From: Flavobacteriales bacterium UBA958
GTDB taxonomy: Bacteria; Bacteroidota; Bacteroidia; Flavobacteriales_D; Crocinitomicaceae
Assembly: GCA_002293045.1 (NCBI GenBank)
Contig: DBCM01000073.1
Location: 1-30,221, forward strand
Length of the DNA: 30,221 nt
Direction of reading: 5' to 3'
Positions within the stretch are counted from its first letter, which is position 1. Each line of letters opens with the position of its first letter. The notes beneath the pieces are model-generated. The model was not told the DNA's origin. It was given only the letters and a program-made list of their open reading frames with translations, and did not search any database. This document shows, in pieces, positions 9,097-16,940 of this stretch. The position numbers were made by a program, and so were the translations under genes.

Positions 9097-10020
9097 CTAG
9101 TTGATTTTCTGACTTTTGTCAGTCATCATTGCTTGGATTTGGCGCATCGTGTTTTCCATGCCCTGTGGGCTACCGTCTAGAAATATAGTATTTCCTTTAC
9201 CATATTCTGCAAAGTTCTTAATGGCTTCGGTCCACATGGAAAACAAGATCACATTGGTGTCTAGATTGGCTTGCTGCATTTGTTCTGCCGCTTCGGTCAT
9301 ACCCTTTGCCACTTCTTGACGGAATAAAGCTACCCCTTGTCCGCGGAGCATTGCCGCTTCTTTTTCTGCCATGGCCGCAATTTTTATCGCATTTCCTTCT
9401 GCCTCAGCAGACTTTGTTTTGGTGATCAGTAGCGCCTGCCCTTCATTCTCCGCCGCTGCCTTGAGGTTATTGGATGCAACCACCTTGCTCATACTTTCCA
9501 TAATGGCGGCATCAAAGGTGATGTCATTGATTTGTAAGTCTAACAAGTGATAACCCCATGTTTCTAAGGTTTGGTCAATTTGCCCTTTAACGCTATCCAC
9601 CAATTCATGACGAAGCCCAAGGATTTCGGCTTGTTTTTGACTTGCGACATACGAACGTATAGATCCTTCAATGGTTCGAATGAGTGCTTGCATTAAGTCT
9701 TTATTGCTAATAAACTTGAAGGCTACCTTTTTAATGGTTTCTTCATTTTCGTCCATCACGGAATAAAGAAGCATACTCTTGAAATACACATTGGCTTGAT
9801 CAATCGTAACCGCCTGAAATTCCATTTCAATGCTTTGGTTTTGTGAAGAAATACGCTTGTAAACTTTTTCTATAAACGGAATTTTTAATCGCAACCCGGG
9901 TTCGGCGGTACGTTTATATTTTCCAAAGAGGGTAATGACAACAATTGTTCCTTGATTTACGGTGTATAGACCGCTTAGAATTAGGACTAAAATTCCTCCT
10001 AAGATGTAATAAATGGGCAT
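9097..10020 (-). CDS. SPFH/Band 7 (stomatin-like) membrane protein
   Basis: A 307-residue protein with an N-terminal membrane anchor (about 4-20) followed by an SPFH domain that begins VNQGTIVVITLFGKYKRTAE and runs to about residue 195. A long Ala/Glu-rich helical segment follows (about 195-255, AAENEGQALLITKTKSAEAE and on), typical of stomatin/prohibitin proteins that oligomerise into rings at membranes. There is no partner NfeD-type gene next to it. It is the last gene of a minus-strand run after the CAP protein (10131-10625) and the tiny lipoprotein (10025-10129), with only 4 bp between the lipoprotein stop and this start. The role is likely membrane-domain organisation or protease scaffolding, a family-level statement only. 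Confidence 0.9.
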   Translation of the reverse strand: MPIYYILGGILVLILSGLYTVNQGTIVVITLFGKYKRTAEPGLRLKIPFIEKVYKRISSQNQSIEMEFQAVTIDQANVYFKSMLLYSVMDENEETIKKVAFKFISNKDLMQALIRTIEGSIRSYVASQKQAEILGLRHELVDSVKGQIDQTLETWGYHLLDLQINDITFDAAIMESMSKVVASNNLKAAAENEGQALLITKTKSAEAEGNAIKIAAMAEKEAAMLRGQGVALFRQEVAKGMTEAAEQMQQANLDTNVILFSMWTEAIKNFAEYGKGNTIFLDGSPQGMENTMRQIQAMMTDKSQKIN

Positions 10021-10024
10021 GTTT

Positions 10025-10129
10025 TTATTTGTTTAAGGTTGATTGTGATTTCGCGCAATTACATCCACTGGAGGATTTACAAGCAAAAAGACAAAACGAA
10101 AGTAGGAAAATTACGATAAATGCTTTCAT
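10025..10129 (-). CDS. Very small (34-residue) Cys-rich lipoprotein
   Basis: ATG at 10129-10127 opens a 34-codon frame ending in TAA at 10027-10025. It encodes Lys at position 2, a hydrophobic stretch (about 4-15) and a good lipobox LFAC with the lipidation Cys at residue 17. The mature part has only 18 residues including two more cysteines in GCNC (22-25). The gene fits exactly between its neighbours: 1 bp after the CAP-protein stop and 4 bp before the SPFH start. Short lipobox peptides of this kind are common and easily missed. An entry as a small lipoprotein is well supported by lipobox and spacing; function is unknown. Confidence 0.65.
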   Translation of the reverse strand: MKAFIVIFLLSFCLFACKSSSGCNCAKSQSTLNK

Positions 10130-10130
10130 G

Positions 10131-10625
10131 TTAATAAGGTTTTTGTCCCATATAATTACCGGGAGGATCATAATTGCAGACGAAGAAAAATGCCCCGGAT
10201 TTACTCACCGCACAGCCACAACCAACTTGGGTGGTGTTTTTCCAAATCACTTGGGTATAATGACCAGCTTTCGCCCAATCATTTCCGATGGGTTTATATG
10301 TGAAATAAACTTTCTCTTCATTCCACATCGCAACGCCTTCAGATATATCATCAGGCATATCGGAAATCCATGAAATATTTTCACCGTAATTGTCTCCACT
10401 TCGGTGATGAATGCTATTATCCTCTTCCGCTAATTGAAGTGCCCATTCTTCCGCGTAGGCAGCAATCTCTTCATTCCATGCAAGGTTGGGAATCTTTAGT
10501 AATTTTCGCTCTTTGTTGTGTTCGATTAATATACTCCGTTGGATCGCCGTATCAAGCGTTACCGAGTATTGAGCTGAAATGCGAGCAACAAGCACTAGCA
10601 TTATAAGGAAAAGTAAGCTTTTCAT
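10131..10625 (-). CDS. Secreted CAP-domain (SCP/PR-1-like) protein
   Basis: A 164-residue protein with a signal peptide cleaved near residue 18 (RISA-Q). The remainder is one CAP domain very close in pattern to eukaryotic-type PR-1 proteins: HNKERKLLKIPNLAWNEEIA (36-55), the cavity residues in HHRSGDNYGENI (73-84), GHYTQVIWKNTTQVGCG (121-137, CAP1) and CNYDPPGNYMGQKPY (150-164, CAP2). The three cysteines C136, C138 and C150 lie where disulfides form in the family. Bacterial members are extracytoplasmic with poorly known roles. It is the first gene of the CAP-lipoprotein-SPFH run and is divergent from the barrel gene at 10706. Confidence 0.92.
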   Translation of the reverse strand: MKSLLFLIMLVLVARISAQYSVTLDTAIQRSILIEHNKERKLLKIPNLAWNEEIAAYAEEWALQLAEEDNSIHHRSGDNYGENISWISDMPDDISEGVAMWNEEKVYFTYKPIGNDWAKAGHYTQVIWKNTTQVGCGCAVSKSGAFFFVCNYDPPGNYMGQKPY

Positions 10626-10705
10626 GCCTTAAAATTATTAAAAGTTTATCGTCTTTACGGCCGATTGCGTAAATATCTTCATCTTTACACAACGAAAATC
10701 TTGCC

Positions 10706-11554
10706 ATGCATAACATAAAAATCCTATTCTTCATTTTTGTTACCTTTTCTTTTGTGGCTCAGCGAAAACCAGAGGCATTTAAGAAAGGTTCCTTCTATTT
10801 TTATTGGGGTTGGAATCGAGCTTTTTATTCGCCTTCAACCATTCATTTCAGTGGAAATAATTATGATTTTCAACTGTATGACGTGGTGGCCGTAGATCGG
10901 CAATCACCGTTCAACGCGGAATTGTATTTTACTCCGAATAAAATGACGATACCGCAATACAATGCAAGAATCGGGTATTATTTTAAACATGATTTGCAGA
11001 TTTCGTTGGGTGTTGACCACATGAAATACGTCATGTTACACGATCAACCGAGCACGATTAATGGGTATATCTATAATAGCAACACTTCGTATGATGGTGT
11101 TTATGTCAATGAACCGATTACGATCGCCCAGGATTTTTTAAAATTTGAACATACAGATGGCCTAAATTACATAAACGCGGAACTCAGAAAGTCTATGCGT
11201 ATGCTAGGGGTTAATCATTTTCAATCCACGTTTTTATTCGGCGGAGGGGTAGGGATGCTCTTACCCAAAACTAATACGACTTTATTAGCAAATCCGCGAT
11301 ATGACGCGTTTCATTTGGCTGGGTATGGGGTAAATGGCGTAATGTCTTTGCAACTTAATTTTTTCAAGTACTTCTTTGTTCAGGGAGAGGCAAAAATGGG
11401 ATTCATTCACATGCCTGATATACGGACTACCATGAACGCCAGTGATCGGGCATCACAAATGTTCTTGTATAACCAGTTCAATGTCAATTTTGGGGTACAA
11501 TTCTCGCTCATAAAATACAGTGAGGCGAAAATTCCTAAATTACCTACGGATTAA
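10706..11554 (+). CDS. Predicted outer-membrane beta-barrel protein, conserved unknown
   Basis: A 282-residue protein with a signal peptide (about 1-18, ending FVA-Q) and a body of alternating hydrophobic/polar strands rich in aromatic residues: FYFYWGWNRAF (31-41), NARIGYYFKHDLQISLGVD, STFLFGGGVGML and the final FNVNFGVQFSL. No catalytic motif is visible. I recognise the opening GSFYFYWGWNRA and the DHMKYVM segment as recurring in Bacteroidota hypothetical barrels, but no function is known to me. It is monocistronic, divergent from the CAP operon (80 bp apart) and ends 2 bp from the convergent aldolase stop. I found no good TAnnTTTG box upstream. Confidence 0.8.
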   Translation: MHNIKILFFIFVTFSFVAQRKPEAFKKGSFYFYWGWNRAFYSPSTIHFSGNNYDFQLYDVVAVDRQSPFNAELYFTPNKMTIPQYNARIGYYFKHDLQISLGVDHMKYVMLHDQPSTINGYIYNSNTSYDGVYVNEPITIAQDFLKFEHTDGLNYINAELRKSMRMLGVNHFQSTFLFGGGVGMLLPKTNTTLLANPRYDAFHLAGYGVNGVMSLQLNFFKYFFVQGEAKMGFIHMPDIRTTMNASDRASQMFLYNQFNVNFGVQFSLIKYSEAKIPKLPTD

Positions 11555-11556
11555 TC

Positions 11557-12117
11557 TTACTGCAACCAAGAACCACCTACCGATATTACATTGTGTAGCT
11601 TTAGGTAGTGTTCGTAGGTTTCTGCTTTAATGCCCCCTGTCGGACAAAACTTCACCTGTGGAAATACTTGTCCATAGGTTTTTAGGGCATCTAATCCACC
11701 AAAGAGATGGGCTGGAAAAAACTTAAAGGTATCCCAACCAAGTTCAAGTCCGGTAATGATTTCACTCGGTGTAGCTACACCCGGGATAAATGGAATTCCA
11801 CAGGATTCAAAGGTAGGGGCAAGGGCTTTACTTATTCCAGGACTTACCATGAAATCAACGCCTAATTCGGCTGCTTTCTCAATTTGCTCATTGGTAACTA
11901 GGGTCCCCACACCAATGTCCATGTGTTGTCCGAAAGCACGTTTTGCCTCCGCGATTGCGTCAAAAGAAATGGGTGTTCGTAGGGTAATTTCGATGCAGGA
12001 AACACCTTGCGATTCCAGTTTTTCCAATTGGGGAACCACCTCAGATAATTCATGGAAGGTAACCACAGGAATGATGGGATGTTTTTCTAAAATGGCACGT
12101 ATGTTATGCTGTTTCAT
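11557..12117 (-). CDS. KDPG/KHG aldolase family protein, short C-terminus
   Basis: A 186-residue class I aldolase of the Eda family, which cleaves 2-keto-3-deoxy-6-phosphogluconate to pyruvate and glyceraldehyde-3-phosphate, or 4-hydroxy-2-oxoglutarate. Seen are the catalytic Glu and Arg in IEITLRT (E43, R47), VGTLVT (70-75), MVSPG (90-94), the Schiff-base lysine in FKFFPA (K132) and CPTGGI (158-163). The protein stops right after VGGSWLQ, where relatives usually carry about 20 more residues forming the last helix, so it is slightly truncated but keeps all active-site residues. It overlaps the end of bshC by 14 bp and is the last gene of the ABC-bshC operon. No edd or kdgK gene is nearby. Confidence 0.88.
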   Translation of the reverse strand: MKQHNIRAILEKHPIIPVVTFHELSEVVPQLEKLESQGVSCIEITLRTPISFDAIAEAKRAFGQHMDIGVGTLVTNEQIEKAAELGVDFMVSPGISKALAPTFESCGIPFIPGVATPSEIITGLELGWDTFKFFPAHLFGGLDALKTYGQVFPQVKFCPTGGIKAETYEHYLKLHNVISVGGSWLQ

Positions 12118-13684
12118 GGGCTTTTACAAAAATATGAATATCCTGAGAAAAGGGATCGATTTGGTGTTTTAATGCAGAAATCCAATCATGAATGCTGTGG
12201 TTTCCACAAAAATGAAGCAGGTTCATTTGTCGTTCTTGGGGCACTTTATTGGGATACAATTCACGATGAATGCGCTCAAGCCTTTTAATTTGAGTGTCCA
12301 ATTGCTGTTTTTCTTCTTTCTGCCAACGTTGCTTATAATGGCTTATGCTTGAATCAATACTTGCCAGTTGTGCTCCACACCATTTATTCGCTTCGTTACC
12401 AAAGGATGAAATCCCTTCCGACATGCGAAGTTTTAAGGTTGTAACTTCCTTGTCGATTTCATTAAAGACAGCATCCCGATTTGATTGTTTTGAAAGGAGC
12501 GCTTCGATTTGGGTTGATAAGTCGCTGAAATAGGAAGCTAATACCGATTCATCGATGTAATCAGGTGTAATAATGGCACTTACCCGTGTTTGGATTAAGG
12601 GAAATTCCACATTCGCAGCTGAAAATGTTGCTTTGAGTTGAGCCCAATAGGCCATTTCGCCACTTCCACCAACATAGCATATGTTTGGTAGAATACACTC
12701 TTGATAGATGGGTCGAAACAACACATTCGGAGAAAATCGTTCCGGAAACCGCGCTAATTCCTTGATTAATTCGTCTTTCTTCCATTCGATTTCATCTATA
12801 AGAAACCCATCGGTTGAAGGGATAATTCGTGACCTTTTACCTTCGGTCATGTAAAACAGGTTAATTGGTCGTACATGGGCTTGTACTTTTTGACCAGCAT
12901 CCTGTAAGGCTTGATTCGTTGTATTAACGTGCTCAAAAACGAATTGATATTCGAGTTCTTTTTGCATTAAAGGGATAAACATCCGCTTAAGCTCCGGATT
13001 ATCGCCGTCCATAATGAGTAAGCCATAGGACCCAAACACTTTATTTAAAAGGGTTTTATAGTGTTCTACATATCGACCTTCACCGACATGAAAGAGGTCT
13101 TTTAATTCTTCCCGTGCGTCCTCTTGGAATAGCGAAATCATTGACTGGTAGGTTTCATTTAAGCCTGAGGTTTCAAATCTGCCTACCGGACCTGTTTGAT
13201 TCGTGTCCCAAGCAAAATTTTTATGAAAAAACTGGGTGGCTTTGATCTCTTCAAAATCGTGGTCTTCGGAGGCCAACCAAAAAACAGGAACAAGTTGGAA
13301 ATCGCTTTGTTCCTTATTCAGTTGTTCGCAGAGATTAATTACATGCAGTGCTTTGTATATTAAGAAAAGTGGACCAAGACCTAAGGAAAGTTGATGGCCT
13401 GTGGTGATCGTAAATGTGTTGTCTTTGGCAAGGAGTGCCAGATTTATTTCCTGCGCTTCGGTGGTGGAACCGCTCGAATAGTGATCGTTTAGGTGTGAAC
13501 AAAGGATTTTTCTATGCTCATTTGAATAGCTGATTGATTTAGTTTTACATTGTTCAAGAATACTAGCCCGTGAAACATCTCCATTCAAAAACGCGTGTTT
13601 GTTCTGGCTAGACCATTGTTCAATCGCAGTTCCAAACCCATGGACATTCGTTCTGGGTAGCAGGTACCGTGTTAATGGAATCAT
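12104..13684 (-). CDS. bshC: Bacillithiol biosynthesis cysteine-adding enzyme BshC
   Basis: A 526-residue protein matching BshC along its length: TITTGHQLSLGLGPLFLIYK (93-112) and VPVFWLASEDHDFEEI (132-147) are the family hallmarks of the Rossmann-like catalytic core, followed by the long coiled-coil region (about 380-480). BshC adds cysteine to GlcN-malate in the last step of bacillithiol synthesis, the low-molecular-weight thiol of Bacillota and many Bacteroidota. bshA and bshB are not in the window. It starts at ATG 13684 with a 4-bp overlap on the ABC exporter stop, and its 3' end overlaps the aldolase start by 14 bp. Confidence 0.95.
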   Translation of the reverse strand: MIPLTRYLLPRTNVHGFGTAIEQWSSQNKHAFLNGDVSRASILEQCKTKSISYSNEHRKILCSHLNDHYSSGSTTEAQEINLALLAKDNTFTITTGHQLSLGLGPLFLIYKALHVINLCEQLNKEQSDFQLVPVFWLASEDHDFEEIKATQFFHKNFAWDTNQTGPVGRFETSGLNETYQSMISLFQEDAREELKDLFHVGEGRYVEHYKTLLNKVFGSYGLLIMDGDNPELKRMFIPLMQKELEYQFVFEHVNTTNQALQDAGQKVQAHVRPINLFYMTEGKRSRIIPSTDGFLIDEIEWKKDELIKELARFPERFSPNVLFRPIYQECILPNICYVGGSGEMAYWAQLKATFSAANVEFPLIQTRVSAIITPDYIDESVLASYFSDLSTQIEALLSKQSNRDAVFNEIDKEVTTLKLRMSEGISSFGNEANKWCGAQLASIDSSISHYKQRWQKEEKQQLDTQIKRLERIHRELYPNKVPQERQMNLLHFCGNHSIHDWISALKHQIDPFSQDIHIFVKAHETA

Positions 13685-15513
13685 GCCTCGGAAAGGTTTT
13701 GTAACTCCACAAATCGCGCATAGGCACCATTGAGCGCAATCAACGTTTCATGCTTACCCTCTTCCATGATTTTCCCATCTTGAAGCACGATAATTTTATC
13801 CGCTTTACGAATGGTGGAAAGTCTGTGTGCGATAACGATTGCGGTACGATTGGTCATTAAGCGATCCAACGCATCTTGAACTAATTTTTCTGATTCAGAA
13901 TCTAGTGCAGAGGTGGCTTCATCAAGAATGAGAATAGCCGGATTTTTCAAAATTGCCCTAGCAATCGCGATGCGTTGTTTTTGTCCACCGGATAATTGTA
14001 TTCCGCGATCTCCCACTTGGGTATTCATACCCTCTGGAAAACTTTGTATGAATTCTAAGGCATTGGCAGCTTTTGCAGCATCCTCAATCTCTTGGGTGCT
14101 TGCTTCGGGTCTGCCAAAGCGAATGTTCTCTTGAATGGTATCCGCAAAAAGCATAACTTCTTGGGGTACGATTGCAATGTGTGCACGTAAATATTCTAAG
14201 TCAATCTCGCGTATGTTGGTATCATCGAAAAACACAGCACCGGATTGGGGTTCATAATACCGTAGCAGCAAACTAGCCAAGGTTGATTTTCCTGCGCCAG
14301 AGCCTCCAACCACGGCAAGGGTTTGATTCCGGCCAATGCTGAAATTTATTCCACTGAGTACAGGTACATCTAAGCGCTGAGGGTATTGGAAATGAACATC
14401 TTCCAAGCGGATATTCCCTTCAAGTGTTGGTTTTTTTGTCCCGTCAACTAATTCTCTTTCCGTGGCCGTGTTCATGATCTCAATCAGGTTTTCAACCGCA
14501 CCAAGGGCCTTTTGGATGTTTGCATACAATTCAGGAAGGGAACCGATACTTGCGCCCATCAAGATGGTGAATAGAATAAACTGATAAAACCCTTCTTTTG
14601 GCAGCGTAGGATGTGCTCCTTGTGTCATGATCATTCCTTGCCAAATGATAAACACGATAGCTCCGAATAAACAGAAAATGATAAAGGAAACAAACACTCC
14701 CCGCCAAATGCCGCTTTTCACGTTGAGGTCGCGCATTTTTTGGGTATTTACTCTAAATCGATTTAGGTTAAAAACTTCATTCGTGAAGGCTTTAACATTG
14801 GCGATACCACTAAGGGCTTCTTCAATGATTGAATTGGATTCAGCGGTAAAATCTTGAGCATTCTTGCTTAATTTACGAATGTACCGTCCAAAAATCACAG
14901 CGATAATTGCCATTACAGGCACAGTTCCCAGCATGATTAAAGAAAGTTTCCATGAAATGAACACCAAAAAGGTGATTCCTCCAACAACAATTACCAATTG
15001 CCTGAAAAATTCAGCAATGGTGGTTCGCATGGTTTCTTGGATTTGAGTGATGTCTGAGGCAATGCGGCTAGTTAATTCTCCTACTTTGTGTGTATTGAAA
15101 AAATCCATCGGCATATATATCATGCGTTCGAATGCATCATTCCGTAAGTCTCGCAATGCGTTTTCAGTAACGTTATTGAAGAGTACCACCCTGAAAAAAG
15201 AGAAAAGCGATTGAATTCCGAATAGAATAAACAGCGCAAATGCTATTCCGTTCACGGAGTTTTTAGATAAGACTTGTCCAATCGTATCCACGGAGCTTCC
15301 GCCTGAATCTGCGCCTAATAATCCCCCCATCAAATAAGGAAATACTAGTCCAGCCAAGGTTGAAAGTACTAAAAACACCCATCCAATACTGTATGAAAAC
15401 AGGTAGGGTCTTAAATAGGACAGTAAAAAACGTAGTTTCTTTGAAGCACTAATCTTCTTGGTGTTTTTTTGTTTGGATGACAAGGCGTTCAACTTTAATG
15501 GATTGCAATGCAA
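13681..15513 (-). CDS. MsbA-like ABC exporter (fused membrane and ATPase half-transporter)
   Basis: A type IV ABC exporter half-transporter, up to 610 residues. A six-helix membrane domain (about 28-345) is followed by an ATPase domain with Walker A VVGGSGAGKST (401-411), Q-loop VPQE (449-452), signature LSGGQKQR (507-514), Walker B ILILDEATSALD (527-538) and switch AHRLST (562-567). It works as a homodimer or heterodimer; lipid or drug export is the family role. No ATG occurs before the first TM. TTG 15513 falls in a possible -7 box (TATTTTTG, 15518-15511), so the true start may be TTG 15492 or TTG 15483, removing 7 or 10 residues. It is the first gene of the ABC-bshC-aldolase operon. Confidence 0.93.
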   Translation of the reverse strand: MHCNPLKLNALSSKQKNTKKISASKKLRFLLSYLRPYLFSYSIGWVFLVLSTLAGLVFPYLMGGLLGADSGGSSVDTIGQVLSKNSVNGIAFALFILFGIQSLFSFFRVVLFNNVTENALRDLRNDAFERMIYMPMDFFNTHKVGELTSRIASDITQIQETMRTTIAEFFRQLVIVVGGITFLVFISWKLSLIMLGTVPVMAIIAVIFGRYIRKLSKNAQDFTAESNSIIEEALSGIANVKAFTNEVFNLNRFRVNTQKMRDLNVKSGIWRGVFVSFIIFCLFGAIVFIIWQGMIMTQGAHPTLPKEGFYQFILFTILMGASIGSLPELYANIQKALGAVENLIEIMNTATERELVDGTKKPTLEGNIRLEDVHFQYPQRLDVPVLSGINFSIGRNQTLAVVGGSGAGKSTLASLLLRYYEPQSGAVFFDDTNIREIDLEYLRAHIAIVPQEVMLFADTIQENIRFGRPEASTQEIEDAAKAANALEFIQSFPEGMNTQVGDRGIQLSGGQKQRIAIARAILKNPAILILDEATSALDSESEKLVQDALDRLMTNRTAIVIAHRLSTIRKADKIIVLQDGKIMEEGKHETLIALNGAYARFVELQNLSEA

Positions 15514-15567
15514 AAATACCTACTTTTAAGGGAGTGAGGAATAATTTCATTTTTTTTATCAAAACAA

Positions 15568-15597
15568 TTTGAATTGGTGAAAAATATCGTATATTTG
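15568..15597 (+). promoter_or_regulatory. rpmH promoter
   Basis: A -33 element TTTG (15568-15571) and a -7 box TATATTTG (15590-15597), with 18 bp between, match the Bacteroidota sigma consensus. Transcription should begin near 15603, giving rpmH a leader of about 30 nt. The box is followed by CAC, often seen at strong promoters in this phylum. Confidence 0.8.
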
Positions 15598-15633
15598 CAC
15601 TCCGTTTTTCGGTAGATATTTAAAGATAAGACG

Positions 15634-15792
15634 ATGAAAAGAACATTTCAACCTTCACAAAGAAAACGAAGAAACAAGCATGGTTTCCGAAGTAGAATGG
15701 CTACCAAAAATGGTCGTCGTGTATTAGCTGCACGTCGCAAAAAAGGCAGAAAGAAATTAACCGTTTCTGATGAGCCACTTCACAAAAGATAG
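15634..15792 (+). CDS. rpmH: Large ribosomal subunit protein bL34
   Basis: A 52-residue, very basic protein with the invariant L34 pattern: it opens MKRTFQPSQRKRRNKHGFRS, continues RMATKNGRRVLAARRKKGRK and ends with a short acidic-basic tail (DEPLHKR). It is the usual length for the family with a slightly extended C-terminus as in other Bacteroidota. The gene is monocistronic, between its own promoter (15568-15597) and a strong intrinsic terminator (15812-15842). It is not next to dnaA or rnpA here. Confidence 0.98.
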   Translation: MKRTFQPSQRKRRNKHGFRSRMATKNGRRVLAARRKKGRKKLTVSDEPLHKR

Positions 15793-15811
15793 ATTTAACC
15801 CATTTATATCA

Positions 15812-15842
15812 AACCCTGACCACAACGTCAGGGTTTTTTTTT
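15812..15842 (+). terminator. Intrinsic terminator of rpmH
   Basis: A perfect 9-bp stem AACCCTGAC / GTCAGGGTT (15812-15820 with 15827-15835) around a 6-nt loop, followed by an uninterrupted T run to 15842. It lies 19 nt after the rpmH stop. Confidence 0.95.
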
Positions 15843-15863
15843 GCACTTTTGGGAAAATTATGC

Positions 15864-16919
15864 ATGATGATTAGAAATATCCTCGGCTTTATAATGCTTT
15901 TAACCGCGTTTAATAGTTATTCCCAAGGAACAACAATAGCATCTAAAAACAAGAAATCAAGCTTCAAGCTTTCGGGGTATGGTGATTTATATCTCGGTAA
16001 GCATTGGGGTGGATACAATAAAAAAGAATCCTTTTTTTATAATCACAAGGTAAATAATGCCTTGCGCACTAATCTTTTACTGCTTAAAGGTGAATTCAGC
16101 GCGCGTAGATTTCGAGCAACATTGGCATTAATGACGGGGGATTACAGTCAATACAATTTAGCGACAGAGCCGAAATGGGCTAAACCCTTGAACGAGGCTT
16201 TTGTAGGATTCAAACTTTCAAAAACAAAAAATCTTTGGTGGGATGCTGGAGTTTACAGTTCATACATCGGAATTGAATCTTCTATTTCATCGGATTGTCC
16301 AACCTTAACGCGCAGCATGGTTGCTGAAAATTCGCCCTATTATTTGAGTGGAACACGTATTGTGTTTGTTAGTGATAATAAAAAACATGAAGCTGGATTG
16401 CATGTGTTAAATGGATGGCAGCGTATTGGATGGGATCCATCTATCGTTAAACCGAGTTTAGGAGTGCATTATAAATATAACATCAACGAACATCTTTCGC
16501 TCATGTATGGCGCTTTTTATGGGTCAATTTATCCAGACAGTTTATCTATAAATCGGTTTTATCAGCATGTAAATGTTGCTTGGAAGAACGGGAAATGGGA
16601 AACATGGGGAACGCTTGACCTGGGCTTAGAATCTGGTAAGATTTGGGGTGCTGCGCAGGTAATGAATCGCTACACCTTCAATTCGCACTGGAGCTTGGCA
16701 CAACGCGTAGAAGTTTTTTATGACCCGGATAACCGCTGCGCCCGAATAGATGCCGCAAAAGAAACTGTAATTGGTGGATTAACCCTTTGTCCTACCTATC
16801 AGTTAAATGATCAAATTGCCATACGGTTCGATACCAAATTCCTTAAGTCTACAGAAAACATCTTGAAAGGAGAGAATTGGGATCTACAATTCAACGCGGG
16901 AATTGGGGTGAGGTTTTGA
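15864..16919 (+). CDS. Outer-membrane beta-barrel porin, BBP2 (OmpL-like) type
   Basis: From ATG 15864 the protein has 351 residues, with a signal peptide cleaved near residue 20-21 (NSYS-Q). It follows the pattern of putative beta-barrel porin-2: KLSGYGDLYLGKHW at the mature N-terminus, NEAFVGFKLSKTKNLWWDAG, the loop YSSYIGIESSISSDCPTLTR, AENSPYYLSGTRI, VLNGWQRIGWDPS and a final strand ending in Phe (GIGVRF). A TTG at 15849 would add five residues before the basic region, but the double ATG (15864/15867) fits a signal peptide better. It is monocistronic and follows the rpmH terminator. The solute is unknown. Confidence 0.85.
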   Translation: MMIRNILGFIMLLTAFNSYSQGTTIASKNKKSSFKLSGYGDLYLGKHWGGYNKKESFFYNHKVNNALRTNLLLLKGEFSARRFRATLALMTGDYSQYNLATEPKWAKPLNEAFVGFKLSKTKNLWWDAGVYSSYIGIESSISSDCPTLTRSMVAENSPYYLSGTRIVFVSDNKKHEAGLHVLNGWQRIGWDPSIVKPSLGVHYKYNINEHLSLMYGAFYGSIYPDSLSINRFYQHVNVAWKNGKWETWGTLDLGLESGKIWGAAQVMNRYTFNSHWSLAQRVEVFYDPDNRCARIDAAKETVIGGLTLCPTYQLNDQIAIRFDTKFLKSTENILKGENWDLQFNAGIGVRF

Positions 16920-16940
16920 ATTAATACACCCAACAATCTC

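Noticed and set aside
11500..11560. A frameshift removing the C-terminal helix of the KDPG/KHG aldolase
   Set aside because: I found no continuation of the family sequence past the stop in the neighbouring sequence, which is the 3' end of the convergent barrel gene.
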